A stretch of 64,000 nucleotides of DNA from Gaoshiqia sediminis (lineage in GTDB: Bacteria; Bacteroidota; Bacteroidia; Bacteroidales; Prolixibacteraceae), in assembly GCF_025907915.1 (NCBI RefSeq), contig NZ_JAPAAF010000004.1, positions 62,001-126,000 of the forward strand, in the 5' to 3' direction. Of the stretch, positions 17,056-25,558 are shown piece by piece (within the stretch, counting starts at the first letter, position 1; each line of letters starts with the position of its first letter). The translations under genes and the position numbers were made by a program. The notes beneath the pieces are model-generated. The model searched no databases. It was not told the DNA's origin and saw nothing but the letters and a program-made list of their open reading frames with translations.

Positions 17056-20000
17056 ATGAAAAAACTGTTGCTCACATTCGTTTTAATTATTTTGGTAATG
17101 GTTTTTTCATTCGGGCAAAGCGATGCCCTTAAAATTGAGAGTACCTACACCGCGCCAATCGACTATTGCAGTTCTCCGGTTGTCTTTGGCGAAGGGGTGA
17201 GTATTACCGGGGATAAGATTACCGGAGGACTAAAAATTTCCATCACCAATTACATCCCAGGAGAGGATGTATTGCAATTTACTTCCGCTGGCCGCATATC
17301 CGCACGCTGGGTTGCCGCCAGCGGAACGTTGTTTTTAGAGGGGGAGGCCAGCGCTGCCGAATACCAGCAAGCCGTTCAACAAATCCGGTATGTAAACCTG
17401 TTGGCCGTCCCAACCCGCACCGATCGGCATATCGCCGTGACGCTCACCGATGTCGATTATTTGCCTTCCACAGGTCATTTTTATCAATTCGTTGAAAAAC
17501 TTGACATTACCTGGACGGAAGCCCGCGCCGAAGCCGAAACCAAAAGCTATTACGGCTTAAAGGGCTACCTTGCCACCATTCTTTCAAAAGAAGAAAATGA
17601 TTTTATCTGGACAAAAGTTAATGGCGTTGGCTGGATCGGTGCCACCGATGAGGCCGTTGAAGGGGAATGGCGCTGGGCAACCGGCCCCGAAGCCGGTACT
17701 TTGTTCTGGAAAGGAAACTATCCTAGCGGGCAGCGGGTAAACAACCTGTTTTCGTTCTGGAGTAATGGCGAGCCAAATAATTCTTATCCCGACTTGAACG
17801 GTGGCTTAGGGGAAGATTACGGACACATTAACCAGAATCCGGATCAACCGGAAAAATCGTGGAATGATCTGCGAAATAGCGGCGATGGCCCAACTTCACA
17901 ATATTACCGACCACAGGGCTACATCATTGAGTACGGCGGAATGGAAGATGACCCGGATGTCAGCCTTTCCGCCGCCTTTGACATTGCTATTCGTACCATC
18001 CTGTTTGACGGTCCGGCAGATCAAACCATTTGCCAGTTCGACACCGTCCGGCTAAACCACGAGTTTGAGGGCCTTTACGAATGGTCTCCTGCGATAGGCC
18101 TGGATGATGCTTTTTCGCCCAACCCAAAAGCTTCTCCGATGGTGACTACAACTTACAAGGTTACCGGTACAAACGGGACTTGTGTCGAATCAGCATTTTT
18201 TACGGTAAACGTAAAGCCAGCGCCAGTCGTCGATTTGGGCGACACAAGGAATATATGTGCAGGCACATCGGTTAAGCTTGATGCGGGCAATCAGCTTGCT
18301 TATGAGTGGAATACGGGTTATGACGGGCAAATGCTTGAAGTGGACGCACCTGGCATTTACCGGGTTCGGGTGATGAATGCCCACCCCTGTTATGCTTCGG
18401 ATGAGGTGGAAGTTTTTGTACATCAATATCCGAAAATTGATTTGACGGCAACTGATACGTTGTATTGCGATTCGATGAATGGCCGCTTGCAGGTTGAAAC
18501 CGACAAAGGAACAATAAAATGGGAGGCTGATAATTTTGGCCTCGATATTGTTTCCCCGGAGGCGGCAGTTTCGGATGTTTCCACCGACACTTACGGATCG
18601 TACAAAACTCATGTCACGGTTACAGATGACTATGGTTGCAGTACTGCCGATTCGCTGATGCTTCATTTCTATAAAACGCCCGATGCAACCTTCAGCATTG
18701 ATTCTGCAGCGTGCTATGGCTACAACCTGGACGTGCATTACCTGGGCGATGCAACCGGTTCTGCCCTGTTTTACTGGTATTTTTCAGATTCAATTTATGC
18801 CGAAGGGGTGGGAATAACCGAATTGACCGTCAACCTGGGCTTTGACAACCAGCAAAACCGCTTGTTGGGATTACGGGTGAGTGAACATGGTTGTACCAGC
18901 GAAATTGCCAGCGAGCACATTAAAGTGGTTCCCAACCTGAAGATAGTTGCCGACCAGACGGAAGGTTGTGAACCTTTTCTGGTGAAGTTCAGCGGAGAAA
19001 CCAGTGAGCCAATCGACCATTTTACCTGGGATTTTGGAGATGATACCTTTGATGAAACGCCAAGCCCGGAGCATATTTATGAAGACGATGGTTTGTATGA
19101 TGTGGGTTTGCGTGTTGTTTCAACCGAAGGTTGTGAAAATTTCGGACTGATCGAAGAAATGATTACTGTGAGGCCGATTCCTTCCGTAGAAACAAACATC
19201 GACCCTTCTCGCTGTTATCCGCACGAGCTGGAAATACAATATACCGGCGATGGCCTGATGGACGATCGTTATTTTTGGGATTTGTCGGCACTGGATGCCG
19301 ATGAAATCGTTCAGGACCCGGGCAATACTTCCGGCCCGCTGGTTGTTAGTTTGCAAAATAAGCCGCAATCCACCGTGGGGCTTCGGGTGGTTTCATCGTA
19401 TGGGTGCGCAAGCGAAACCAAAGCATTTTCATTTAAACGAAAACCCTGGGTGATGCTGGCTGCCGACGAAACAGCCGGTTGTGCCCCGCTGGCTGTTCGT
19501 TTTTCCGCGGAACAGCTAGATGAGGTGGACGAATTGCACTATCGGTGGAATTTTGGAGAGGGTGATGAACTTGCCGGAGAAAATGAGGCGATTTATACGT
19601 ATGTGTTACCGAACCGGGAGAACCCGGTTTTTGTAACAGTCACTTCCGGTAAAACTGGTTGCGAGGATATGGTGTGGCTTGCTGAGCCGATTCGTGTTCA
19701 TCCGGAACCGGTGGCCGCATTTCAACCCGACTTGACCGAAAAGCTGATCACCGACCCGCTTTTTCGTTTTACCAATTTAAGTGAAGGAGGAACGGATTAC
19801 TTCTGGGATTTTGGCGATGATGCCGGTTTCTCAGAGGAATTTCAACCAGAATACCGATATGGCTCAATTGGCTGGTTTACGGTGCAATTAGTTGCACAAA
19901 ACGAATATTTGTGTGCTGATACGGCCACCTACGACCTGCTGGTTGCCCCGGACCGGCTGTTCGCGCCAACCGGATTCAACCCAAACAGTGAGAATCCCGA

Positions 20001-20235
20001 GAACCATGTTTTCCTGTTAAGTTCAGAGGCCGTGCACGATAATGGCTATCGCATGCAGATTTTCGATCGTTGGGGCGGGCTTGTATTTGAGTCAACCAGT
20101 AAGGAAAAGGGCTGGGACGGCAAAATGAAAAACGGCGTATTTGCGCCTGCGGGTACTTATGTGTGGGTGCTTTCGTACCAGGACGTTGTTGAAAAGCCAC
20201 ACAAACAAACGGGTACCGTTACACTGGTCCTTTAA
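17056..20235 (+). CDS. Large secreted C-type lectin/PKD protein with gliding-associated C-terminal domain
   Basis: A 1059-residue exported protein. A signal peptide (MKKLLLTFVLIILVMVFSFG) is followed by a beta-rich region, then a C-type lectin-like domain (about 135-300) with WIGATDEAVEGEWRW and EPNN, the calcium/sugar-binding motif. After several Ig-like segments come PKD repeats (FTWDFGDD, YRWNFGEGDE, YFWDFGDDAGF). The last 95 residues form a gliding motility-associated (CHU_C, type B) domain with YRMQIFDRWGGLVFES and WDGKMKNG, the signal used by type IX secretion. It likely acts as a surface adhesin or sugar binder. I chose ATG 17056 because it gives a clean signal peptide; another ATG is at 17047. 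The converging neighbour is its probable PorP/SprF partner. Confidence 0.9.
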   Translation: MKKLLLTFVLIILVMVFSFGQSDALKIESTYTAPIDYCSSPVVFGEGVSITGDKITGGLKISITNYIPGEDVLQFTSAGRISARWVAASGTLFLEGEASAAEYQQAVQQIRYVNLLAVPTRTDRHIAVTLTDVDYLPSTGHFYQFVEKLDITWTEARAEAETKSYYGLKGYLATILSKEENDFIWTKVNGVGWIGATDEAVEGEWRWATGPEAGTLFWKGNYPSGQRVNNLFSFWSNGEPNNSYPDLNGGLGEDYGHINQNPDQPEKSWNDLRNSGDGPTSQYYRPQGYIIEYGGMEDDPDVSLSAAFDIAIRTILFDGPADQTICQFDTVRLNHEFEGLYEWSPAIGLDDAFSPNPKASPMVTTTYKVTGTNGTCVESAFFTVNVKPAPVVDLGDTRNICAGTSVKLDAGNQLAYEWNTGYDGQMLEVDAPGIYRVRVMNAHPCYASDEVEVFVHQYPKIDLTATDTLYCDSMNGRLQVETDKGTIKWEADNFGLDIVSPEAAVSDVSTDTYGSYKTHVTVTDDYGCSTADSLMLHFYKTPDATFSIDSAACYGYNLDVHYLGDATGSALFYWYFSDSIYAEGVGITELTVNLGFDNQQNRLLGLRVSEHGCTSEIASEHIKVVPNLKIVADQTEGCEPFLVKFSGETSEPIDHFTWDFGDDTFDETPSPEHIYEDDGLYDVGLRVVSTEGCENFGLIEEMITVRPIPSVETNIDPSRCYPHELEIQYTGDGLMDDRYFWDLSALDADEIVQDPGNTSGPLVVSLQNKPQSTVGLRVVSSYGCASETKAFSFKRKPWVMLAADETAGCAPLAVRFSAEQLDEVDELHYRWNFGEGDELAGENEAIYTYVLPNRENPVFVTVTSGKTGCEDMVWLAEPIRVHPEPVAAFQPDLTEKLITDPLFRFTNLSEGGTDYFWDFGDDAGFSEEFQPEYRYGSIGWFTVQLVAQNEYLCADTATYDLLVAPDRLFAPTGFNPNSENPENHVFLLSSEAVHDNGYRMQIFDRWGGLVFESTSKEKGWDGKMKNGVFAPAGTYVWVLSYQDVVEKPHKQTGTVTLVL

Positions 20236-21206
20236 AGTGACGGGATTAGCAAGGCATCCCGATCCGCATGTTTTTCACCCACAAAAAATATCAGTGAAAT
20301 TTCGTGGGCGCCATTTGTGAAATTTGACAGGCGCGACAACGTGGTGTCATAACTGTAGCCCAGCTTGAAATTTTCGCGCATAACCCCCGCCATAAAAATG
20401 AGTGCATCAGGTTGAAAGCCGGAATTCTGACGGTACCAAACCCCGCCGGCCAACGATTTTTCGAGCAGGTAGATGCCCAGGTTGAGTTGTTTGAATGCCC
20501 CCTGTTGCTGATAAATGACGTTGGGCGAAACGGTAAATTCGCGCGACAATAACCCGCGGTGCAACTGGTGGCTGCGCGCTCCGGCATGAATAGTCAGTTT
20601 CAACGGCAGTCGCCCCTGCTGGTCGCCCACAAAAACAGATTCGTGCGGTTGTGTCAGGTGGTCCAGACTGATTCCTCCAAAAAAACTGTCGTATTGTCCC
20701 AATATGCCAATGCCAAAATCGGGGTATAACAAGGTCGAATTTTCGGGTTGGTCGCCGGCTCCTAAGTATCTTTCGCCGGTTAGTTGATTAATCATATCCG
20801 GGAAAATCAACTGTCGATAGTCCAGTTTTTTGTAGGCCAAGCCCGCCTTCATCCCCATATCCATGAAGAAGCGTTCGTTGATCTTCAGGTGGTGCGAGTA
20901 AAAAGCGTTTATCGTTGTATTTTCCACAATCCCGTTCAATTCGCGGTTGTTGTGCACCTGAAATCCCAGGCCACCGTTCAGCTTCGTCATAAATTGGTCG
21001 AAGGAGAGGCTATAATTGACAAAGGTGCTGCCTTGTTGCGGCCATTGATTCCGGTAATTGACAGCTATTCTCGCTCGGTCGGCAGTGCCTGCAAAGCCTG
21101 GATTCAGATAAATCGGATTGGCAAAAAACTGAGAATATTCGGCATCCTGGCCTGTGACCATTTTGCAGACGAGAAGGAGCAGCAGGACGAAGAATCGATT
21201 TTTCAC
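20232..21206 (-). CDS. PorP/SprF family type IX secretion membrane protein
   Basis: A 324-residue outer-membrane beta-barrel of the PorP/SprF family. A signal peptide ending MVTGQ is followed by DAEYSQFFANPIYLNPGFAGT, the diagnostic N-terminal motif, then YRNQWPQQGSTFVNYSLSFD. Members of this family escort or anchor individual proteins with type B C-terminal domains at the cell surface, as SprF does for SprB. It converges on the lectin/PKD gene and their stop codons overlap by four bases. A convergent rather than the usual tandem pair is unusual. Core type IX genes are not in this window. Confidence 0.92.
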   Translation of the reverse strand: MKNRFFVLLLLLVCKMVTGQDAEYSQFFANPIYLNPGFAGTADRARIAVNYRNQWPQQGSTFVNYSLSFDQFMTKLNGGLGFQVHNNRELNGIVENTTINAFYSHHLKINERFFMDMGMKAGLAYKKLDYRQLIFPDMINQLTGERYLGAGDQPENSTLLYPDFGIGILGQYDSFFGGISLDHLTQPHESVFVGDQQGRLPLKLTIHAGARSHQLHRGLLSREFTVSPNVIYQQQGAFKQLNLGIYLLEKSLAGGVWYRQNSGFQPDALIFMAGVMRENFKLGYSYDTTLSRLSNFTNGAHEISLIFFVGEKHADRDALLIPSL

Positions 21207-21420
21207 ACAGTCAGGTTTATGAAATTAGGTTGGCTGATTAAGTCATAAAATTAATCGTTTCAGACTGTAATGCAACTTTTTCTTTCCCTCTTCCTGATTA
21301 ATTTCGAGGTCCTGCAAAAAATGGAAATATTGCACCAATACTTAAGATAGATTGGCAACCGGATTTTCCCATCATTATACTAAGATTTATGGTCTCACCG
21401 AAAGTCTCATTCATTGTACG

Positions 21421-21969
21421 TCAAAATTGCTGCGGGGCAATGCCTTCTTCCAAAACAGGCAGAAATTCGAGTACGTCGAGCAGTAGATTTTTTTTCTCTT
21501 CTTCGGCTGTCAAGATGGCTTCTTTTATTTTGCGGCTTTCCTGTTCGCAGGTTGCTGTCGAAATTTTGCCGGTCATGTTGGTGATTACGGTGTGGGCCTC
21601 GAAGGCTACCATAAAGTCATTCTTGATGACCAAATCGATGAACAGGGGCAGGTGAGCGCTGTAATCCATTCCGTTTTCCCAACAGGCCGAAACCAGGTAC
21701 TGCAGTTCGTTCGCGTAGTGCTTGTTCTGAATGGCGTCGATGATAAGCGGGATGGCGTCGCTGTGTTTCAACTCGGCCAGCAGGCGGGTAATCTGTTTCT
21801 TGATTTCTTGGTTGCCGGTACTGTGAAGTAATTCGATCAAAAAGGGAAGATAGGCCGAATTCCCGGTTTCGCTTAACTGGTTGATCGTTTCAGAAACCAG
21901 CTCGGAATCATTCGATTGTAACTTGCTAATGATTTCTTTATTGAGTTTTTTGGATGATTCTGTTGTCAT
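21421..21969 (-). CDS. HEAT-repeat protein
   Basis: A 182-residue, all-helical cytosolic protein. Several helical pairs fit HEAT repeats, for example SAYLPFLIELLHSTGNQEIK and DAIPLIIDAIQNKHYANEL. The C-terminal end is highly charged (EEEKKNLLLDVLEFLPVLEE). No signal peptide or catalytic motif. Such proteins are scaffolds. It has its own promoter, divergent from the MATE gene. No function can be assigned. Confidence 0.75.
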   Translation of the reverse strand: MTTESSKKLNKEIISKLQSNDSELVSETINQLSETGNSAYLPFLIELLHSTGNQEIKKQITRLLAELKHSDAIPLIIDAIQNKHYANELQYLVSACWENGMDYSAHLPLFIDLVIKNDFMVAFEAHTVITNMTGKISTATCEQESRKIKEAILTAEEEKKNLLLDVLEFLPVLEEGIAPQQF

Positions 21970-21989
21970 AATGTGTGTGCTTAATGATG

Positions 21990-21997
21990 CAAAAGTA
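21990..21997 (-). promoter_or_regulatory. Promoter -7 element for the HEAT-repeat gene
   Basis: TACTTTTG on the minus strand, perfect TAnnTTTG, about 20 bases upstream of the ATG at 21969. Confidence 0.6.
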
Positions 21998-22054
21998 ATA
22001 TTTTCAGAATAGAATAAGGTTTTTTGATGATCGTGATTTGTGAAGGTGATTGTT

Positions 22055-22062
22055 TACTTTTG
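22055..22062 (+). promoter_or_regulatory. Promoter -7 element for the MATE gene
   Basis: TACTTTTG, perfect TAnnTTTG. Transcription would begin near 22069, downstream of the longer possible start at 22024, which supports the ATG at 22078 as the true start. Confidence 0.6.
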
Positions 22063-22077
22063 CAACAAATCTTTTAC

Positions 22078-23430
22078 ATGGACAGAACAAAAGAATTAGG
22101 CGAGTCGGCTGTGGCACGCCTGATGCTAAAATATTTTATCCCGGCCTTTATTGGCGTTTTAGTCAACGCACTTTACAATATTGTCGACCGCATTTTTATC
22201 GGTCAGGGGGTGGGCGCGCTTGCGTTGAGCGGTATCTCGGTCATTTTTCCGGTCATGCTGATCATGATGGCTTTCGGTATGTTGATCGGGATTGGAGCCA
22301 GTGTGCTGGTTTCTATCAATATGGGCCGACGCGACATGGCCAAGGCTGAACATGTTTTGGGGAATAGTTTCTTGTTGATGATTGCCGCTTCGGGCCTGAT
22401 CACGCTGATCGGTTTTTTGATTAAAGACCCCATGCTGGCCATGTTTGGTGCAACCCCTGAAACGGTGGGATTTGCGAACGATTATCTCAATATTATCCTG
22501 GTTGGCGTTATTTTTCAGGTGGTTGGCTTTTCGCTGAACAATGTTATCCGTTCCGAAGGAAATGCCCGCATTGCCATGTATTCGATGCTGATTAGCGCGG
22601 GTACCAACATTGTGCTGGATCCGATCTTCATTTTCTGGTTGGATATGGGGGTGAAGGGGGCGGCTTATGCCACGGTTATCTCCATGATGGTTCTGTCTGT
22701 CTGGGTGTTACTTCATTTTCGCAGTAACCGGTCAGTTGTTAAAATCCGGACGCAGTATTTTAAGCTCGATCTTCAAATCATTAAAGAGATCCTGGCAATC
22801 GGGATGGCTCCTTTTTTTATGCAGATTGCCAATTCGGTGGTTCAAGGGCTGATCAATACCAAGCTGATCCGGTTTGGCGGCGATCTGGCGGTGGGCGCCA
22901 TGGGAATTGTCAACTCGGTGCTTACCTTGATTGTCATGACCATTGTGGCTATCAACATGGCTTCGCAGCCCATCATCGGGTTTAATTACGGAGCCAACAA
23001 ATATGGCCGGGTGAAAGATACGCTCCGCATTTCGATGGTTGCGGCTACCCTCATTTCGATTGCCTTTTTTGCAGGTGTACAGGCGGCGCCCAGCCTGATT
23101 GTCCGTTTTTTTAATGCCGAAGATCCGGAACTGCTTGCTATTGGCAGTCAGGGACTTCGTTTGGGGTTGCTGGCCCTGCCGTTAGTCGGGTTTCAGGTGG
23201 TGGCCGGAAACTTTTTTCAATCGGTTGGAAAAGCGAAAATTGCCACGTTGTTAACGTTGTTGCGACAGGTTATCGTGCTGATTCCCCTGCTGTATGTCCT
23301 TCCTAATTTCTTCGAATTAAACGGGATTTGGATGTCCATGCCCATATCGGATGCCTGCTCGGCCATGATTGTCACCTATTTTATGTCGCGCGAATGGCGA
23401 AAATTGTCCGTCCGGGGAACGTCGGCGTAA
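22078..23430 (+). CDS. MATE family efflux transporter
   Basis: A 450-residue inner-membrane exporter with about 12 transmembrane helices in two homologous halves, driving drug or metabolite export with Na+ or H+. Motifs are ELGESAVARLMLKYFIPAFIGV at the start, NIVDRIFIGQGVGALALSGIS in helix 2, and MASQPIIGFNYGANKYGRVKDT in the second half, all standard for the family (MepA/NorM type). The start at 22078 (MDRTKEL) is chosen because the promoter lies upstream of it and because the extra 18 residues from 22024 are atypical. Substrate unknown. No regulator adjoins it. Confidence 0.92.
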   Translation: MDRTKELGESAVARLMLKYFIPAFIGVLVNALYNIVDRIFIGQGVGALALSGISVIFPVMLIMMAFGMLIGIGASVLVSINMGRRDMAKAEHVLGNSFLLMIAASGLITLIGFLIKDPMLAMFGATPETVGFANDYLNIILVGVIFQVVGFSLNNVIRSEGNARIAMYSMLISAGTNIVLDPIFIFWLDMGVKGAAYATVISMMVLSVWVLLHFRSNRSVVKIRTQYFKLDLQIIKEILAIGMAPFFMQIANSVVQGLINTKLIRFGGDLAVGAMGIVNSVLTLIVMTIVAINMASQPIIGFNYGANKYGRVKDTLRISMVAATLISIAFFAGVQAAPSLIVRFFNAEDPELLAIGSQGLRLGLLALPLVGFQVVAGNFFQSVGKAKIATLLTLLRQVIVLIPLLYVLPNFFELNGIWMSMPISDACSAMIVTYFMSREWRKLSVRGTSA

Positions 23431-23475
23431 AAGAAAAATAAGTAACGCAATGTTGCCTGGTTGGAGGAAGAACGT

Positions 23476-23527
23476 GTCATTAAGTTGTCATTCATGGTCA
23501 TTTAGTGTATAAAAGCAATGAATGACA
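23476..23527. repeat. GTCATT repeat cluster with 10-bp inverted repeat
   Basis: GTCAT occurs at 23476, 23487 and 23497, at 11- and 10-bp steps. TGTCATTCAT (23486-23495) is matched by a perfect inverted copy ATGAATGACA (23518-23527). It lies between two converging genes, so it is not an obvious promoter. It could fold into a 3'-end hairpin of the MATE transcript. Confidence 0.4.
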
Positions 23528-23564
23528 GTTGAAATTTCGGGATAGGAAAGCAATTTGATAGTAA

Positions 23565-23599
23565 AAAAAAATCATCCTGAATGAAAGGATGATTTTTTT
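23565..23599 (-). terminator. Terminator after the uncharacterised Cys-containing gene
   Basis: Stem AATCATCCT/AGGATGATT between an A-run and a T-run. It works on both strands and lies 25 bases beyond the stop of the minus-strand gene. Confidence 0.88.
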
Positions 23600-23623
23600 G
23601 ATCTGTGAATATTTGACTGTCTT

Positions 23624-25405
23624 TTAGATCTTTAAGCTTTCCAGTTTTTTGCTGAAGTTTTCCAGTTCCACCAACGCGTCTTTCTTCATTTCCTGCAATT
23701 TGTTGTCATATTTGGCAAACAACTGCTGGTAATAGGAAATGCCGTCTTGCATGTTTTTGCGGAAAGCGCGGTAATACGAAAACTGTTTTTCATCCTGGCT
23801 TTGGCCCAAATCGGCCAGTTTATTTTCCAGGTAATCCACATACATTTTCAGTTCTTTCAGGAACAGGTTCGGACGTTTCACCCCTTTCAGCAAATTTACT
23901 TTGCCATAAATGTGGTTTACCATTTCTTTCAGCGAAACCACCTGGTTGAAGTAGGCAATGTTGGGCCCGGGGCAAATGCTTACTCCGGTGCGCTTACTGT
24001 CGGGCGCGATGCCGTTAGCCAGGTAAGTTGAGTTGGTCAATCCTTCGCACAAACATTCTTTTTGGGTGAGCAGGATGATTTGTTTCTGCTGTTCTTCAGC
24101 CGAAAGTCCGCTTTCTTTCACTTCACTGATCTTTTTCTTCAGGTATTGCCGTGATGCGGTACAAATGGGCTGTTCGGTATATTCGGTGTTAAAAACCAGG
24201 TAGCGTTTGGTGCACGGGAAACCGGGCTTGCCATCGCTGAGATATTGCTGAATCTGCACTTGCTGACTGGTGCCGCGTACATTGTTGAAATGAACGCCCA
24301 GCGGCGAAGCATCGCTCAGGTAAACATCGTCCTCGCCGGCATTTCGGAGCAATTCCAGGCTTTCCTGGTCAATGTTGCAGGCTTCGGGTACCAGCATGAA
24401 CGGGCTCCCCCAGCCAATGCTGTCCAGTTGATATTCGTCCAACAGAAAGTTATGTTCTTCGTTTGTTCCAACGCCGCCTTGTGCCGTGATTTTCATTTCG
24501 GGGGCTTGCTGTACAACTGTTTTGCCTTTCTTTTCGAGGGCTTTTTGGTAAACCGCAAAGGTCGAGTCCAGCAGTTCCTGCCGCTTTTCGCGGAATTCAT
24601 CCAAAATCGGCCCCAGCAGATAGCCTTGGGTGGCAAACGCGTGGCCGCCGCAATTCAATCCCGATTCAACACGGTATTCGGAAACCCAAATTCCTTTTTG
24701 CCCCAGGAAGCGTCCTTGCACCATGGCCGAACGGAAATCGCTTACTTTCAAGGTGATTTTCTTTTTAAGCTGACCATTTGCATCGGGATAGAAATCCTCG
24801 AAGTTTTCGATGTAGCTGTACAAGCGCGGGTTCATCCCGGCCGAAAGGACCAGTGATGATGATAAGGTGCTGTTCGCAAATCCACGCAGGGCTGCATGGG
24901 CATCATTGAATTCTGATGGAAGAGCTTCCTTGTCCTTGTAATTTACCTTGTCCAACTTTGTCATGATGTTTACATCGATGCTACCCTTTGTCAGGTTGGA
25001 ACGCAGCCAGTTTTTTACATCGGTCAGGTTTTTGCTTTCCAAGGCGTGGTTGAACTTTTCCCGGATGCTTTTTGCATCGGGCAGCATGTCGAAGTATCTC
25101 TCCAGCTCGTTTCCTTTTTGGTGGAAATTATTGATGAGCTCTTCATATTTATCATGAACAAGCTTGTCCACCATATTCAGGTAAGCAGTGATCCGTTTGG
25201 CCCGGAAATCCTCAACTTTGTTGGGTATTTCCTTGAACGGAAGGTCGAATTTTTGGCTGTAGAACTCGCGCATTTTTTCGATCAGGAAATCATCCACAAT
25301 GGAGATCACCGATGATATGCCCAGATGGGCCACTTTCACGGGAGTGTCAACAGTATATCCCAGTCCCATAACCGGGATGTGAAAGGTGTGTTTGTTAAAA
25401 TTCAT
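23624..25405 (-). CDS. Conserved uncharacterised protein, flavin-barrel-like with many cysteines
   Basis: I do not recognise a characterised family in this 593-residue cytosolic protein. Residues 8-37 (IPVMGLGYTVDTPVKVAHLG) resemble the opening strand of FMN-binding barrels such as nitronate monooxygenase. Residues 250-262 (LNCGGHAFATQG) and 308-337 (AQGGVGTNEEHNFLL, then DSIGWGSPFML) resemble the catalytic and phosphate-binding loops of those barrels. Cysteines at C252, C343, C398, C415, C451, C453 and C478 stand in well-formed motifs and could hold an iron-sulfur cluster. The C-terminal 100 residues look coiled-coil. It could be a large flavin/Fe-S oxidoreductase. This is inference from motif shape. 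It stands alone between a terminator and uvrA. Confidence 0.7.
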   Translation of the reverse strand: MNFNKHTFHIPVMGLGYTVDTPVKVAHLGISSVISIVDDFLIEKMREFYSQKFDLPFKEIPNKVEDFRAKRITAYLNMVDKLVHDKYEELINNFHQKGNELERYFDMLPDAKSIREKFNHALESKNLTDVKNWLRSNLTKGSIDVNIMTKLDKVNYKDKEALPSEFNDAHAALRGFANSTLSSSLVLSAGMNPRLYSYIENFEDFYPDANGQLKKKITLKVSDFRSAMVQGRFLGQKGIWVSEYRVESGLNCGGHAFATQGYLLGPILDEFREKRQELLDSTFAVYQKALEKKGKTVVQQAPEMKITAQGGVGTNEEHNFLLDEYQLDSIGWGSPFMLVPEACNIDQESLELLRNAGEDDVYLSDASPLGVHFNNVRGTSQQVQIQQYLSDGKPGFPCTKRYLVFNTEYTEQPICTASRQYLKKKISEVKESGLSAEEQQKQIILLTQKECLCEGLTNSTYLANGIAPDSKRTGVSICPGPNIAYFNQVVSLKEMVNHIYGKVNLLKGVKRPNLFLKELKMYVDYLENKLADLGQSQDEKQFSYYRAFRKNMQDGISYYQQLFAKYDNKLQEMKKDALVELENFSKKLESLKI

Positions 25406-25558
25406 GTATGTCGATTTAAAATAACAAGACGAGTTAATGGAGTAGATTCAAGTTGTTTCAGCTCAATCAACGCGATCTTTTTTCTCAATTTCCGGTAAAG
25501 ATACAGGTTTTTAGGGCATACGCACGAATAACTGTTTAAAATAGTTGCATGGTTTGCG

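Noticed and set aside
24245-24856. 203-residue plus-strand frame inside the uncharacterised Cys-containing gene
   Set aside because: Reverse-strand shadow without a start signal or recognisable domain.
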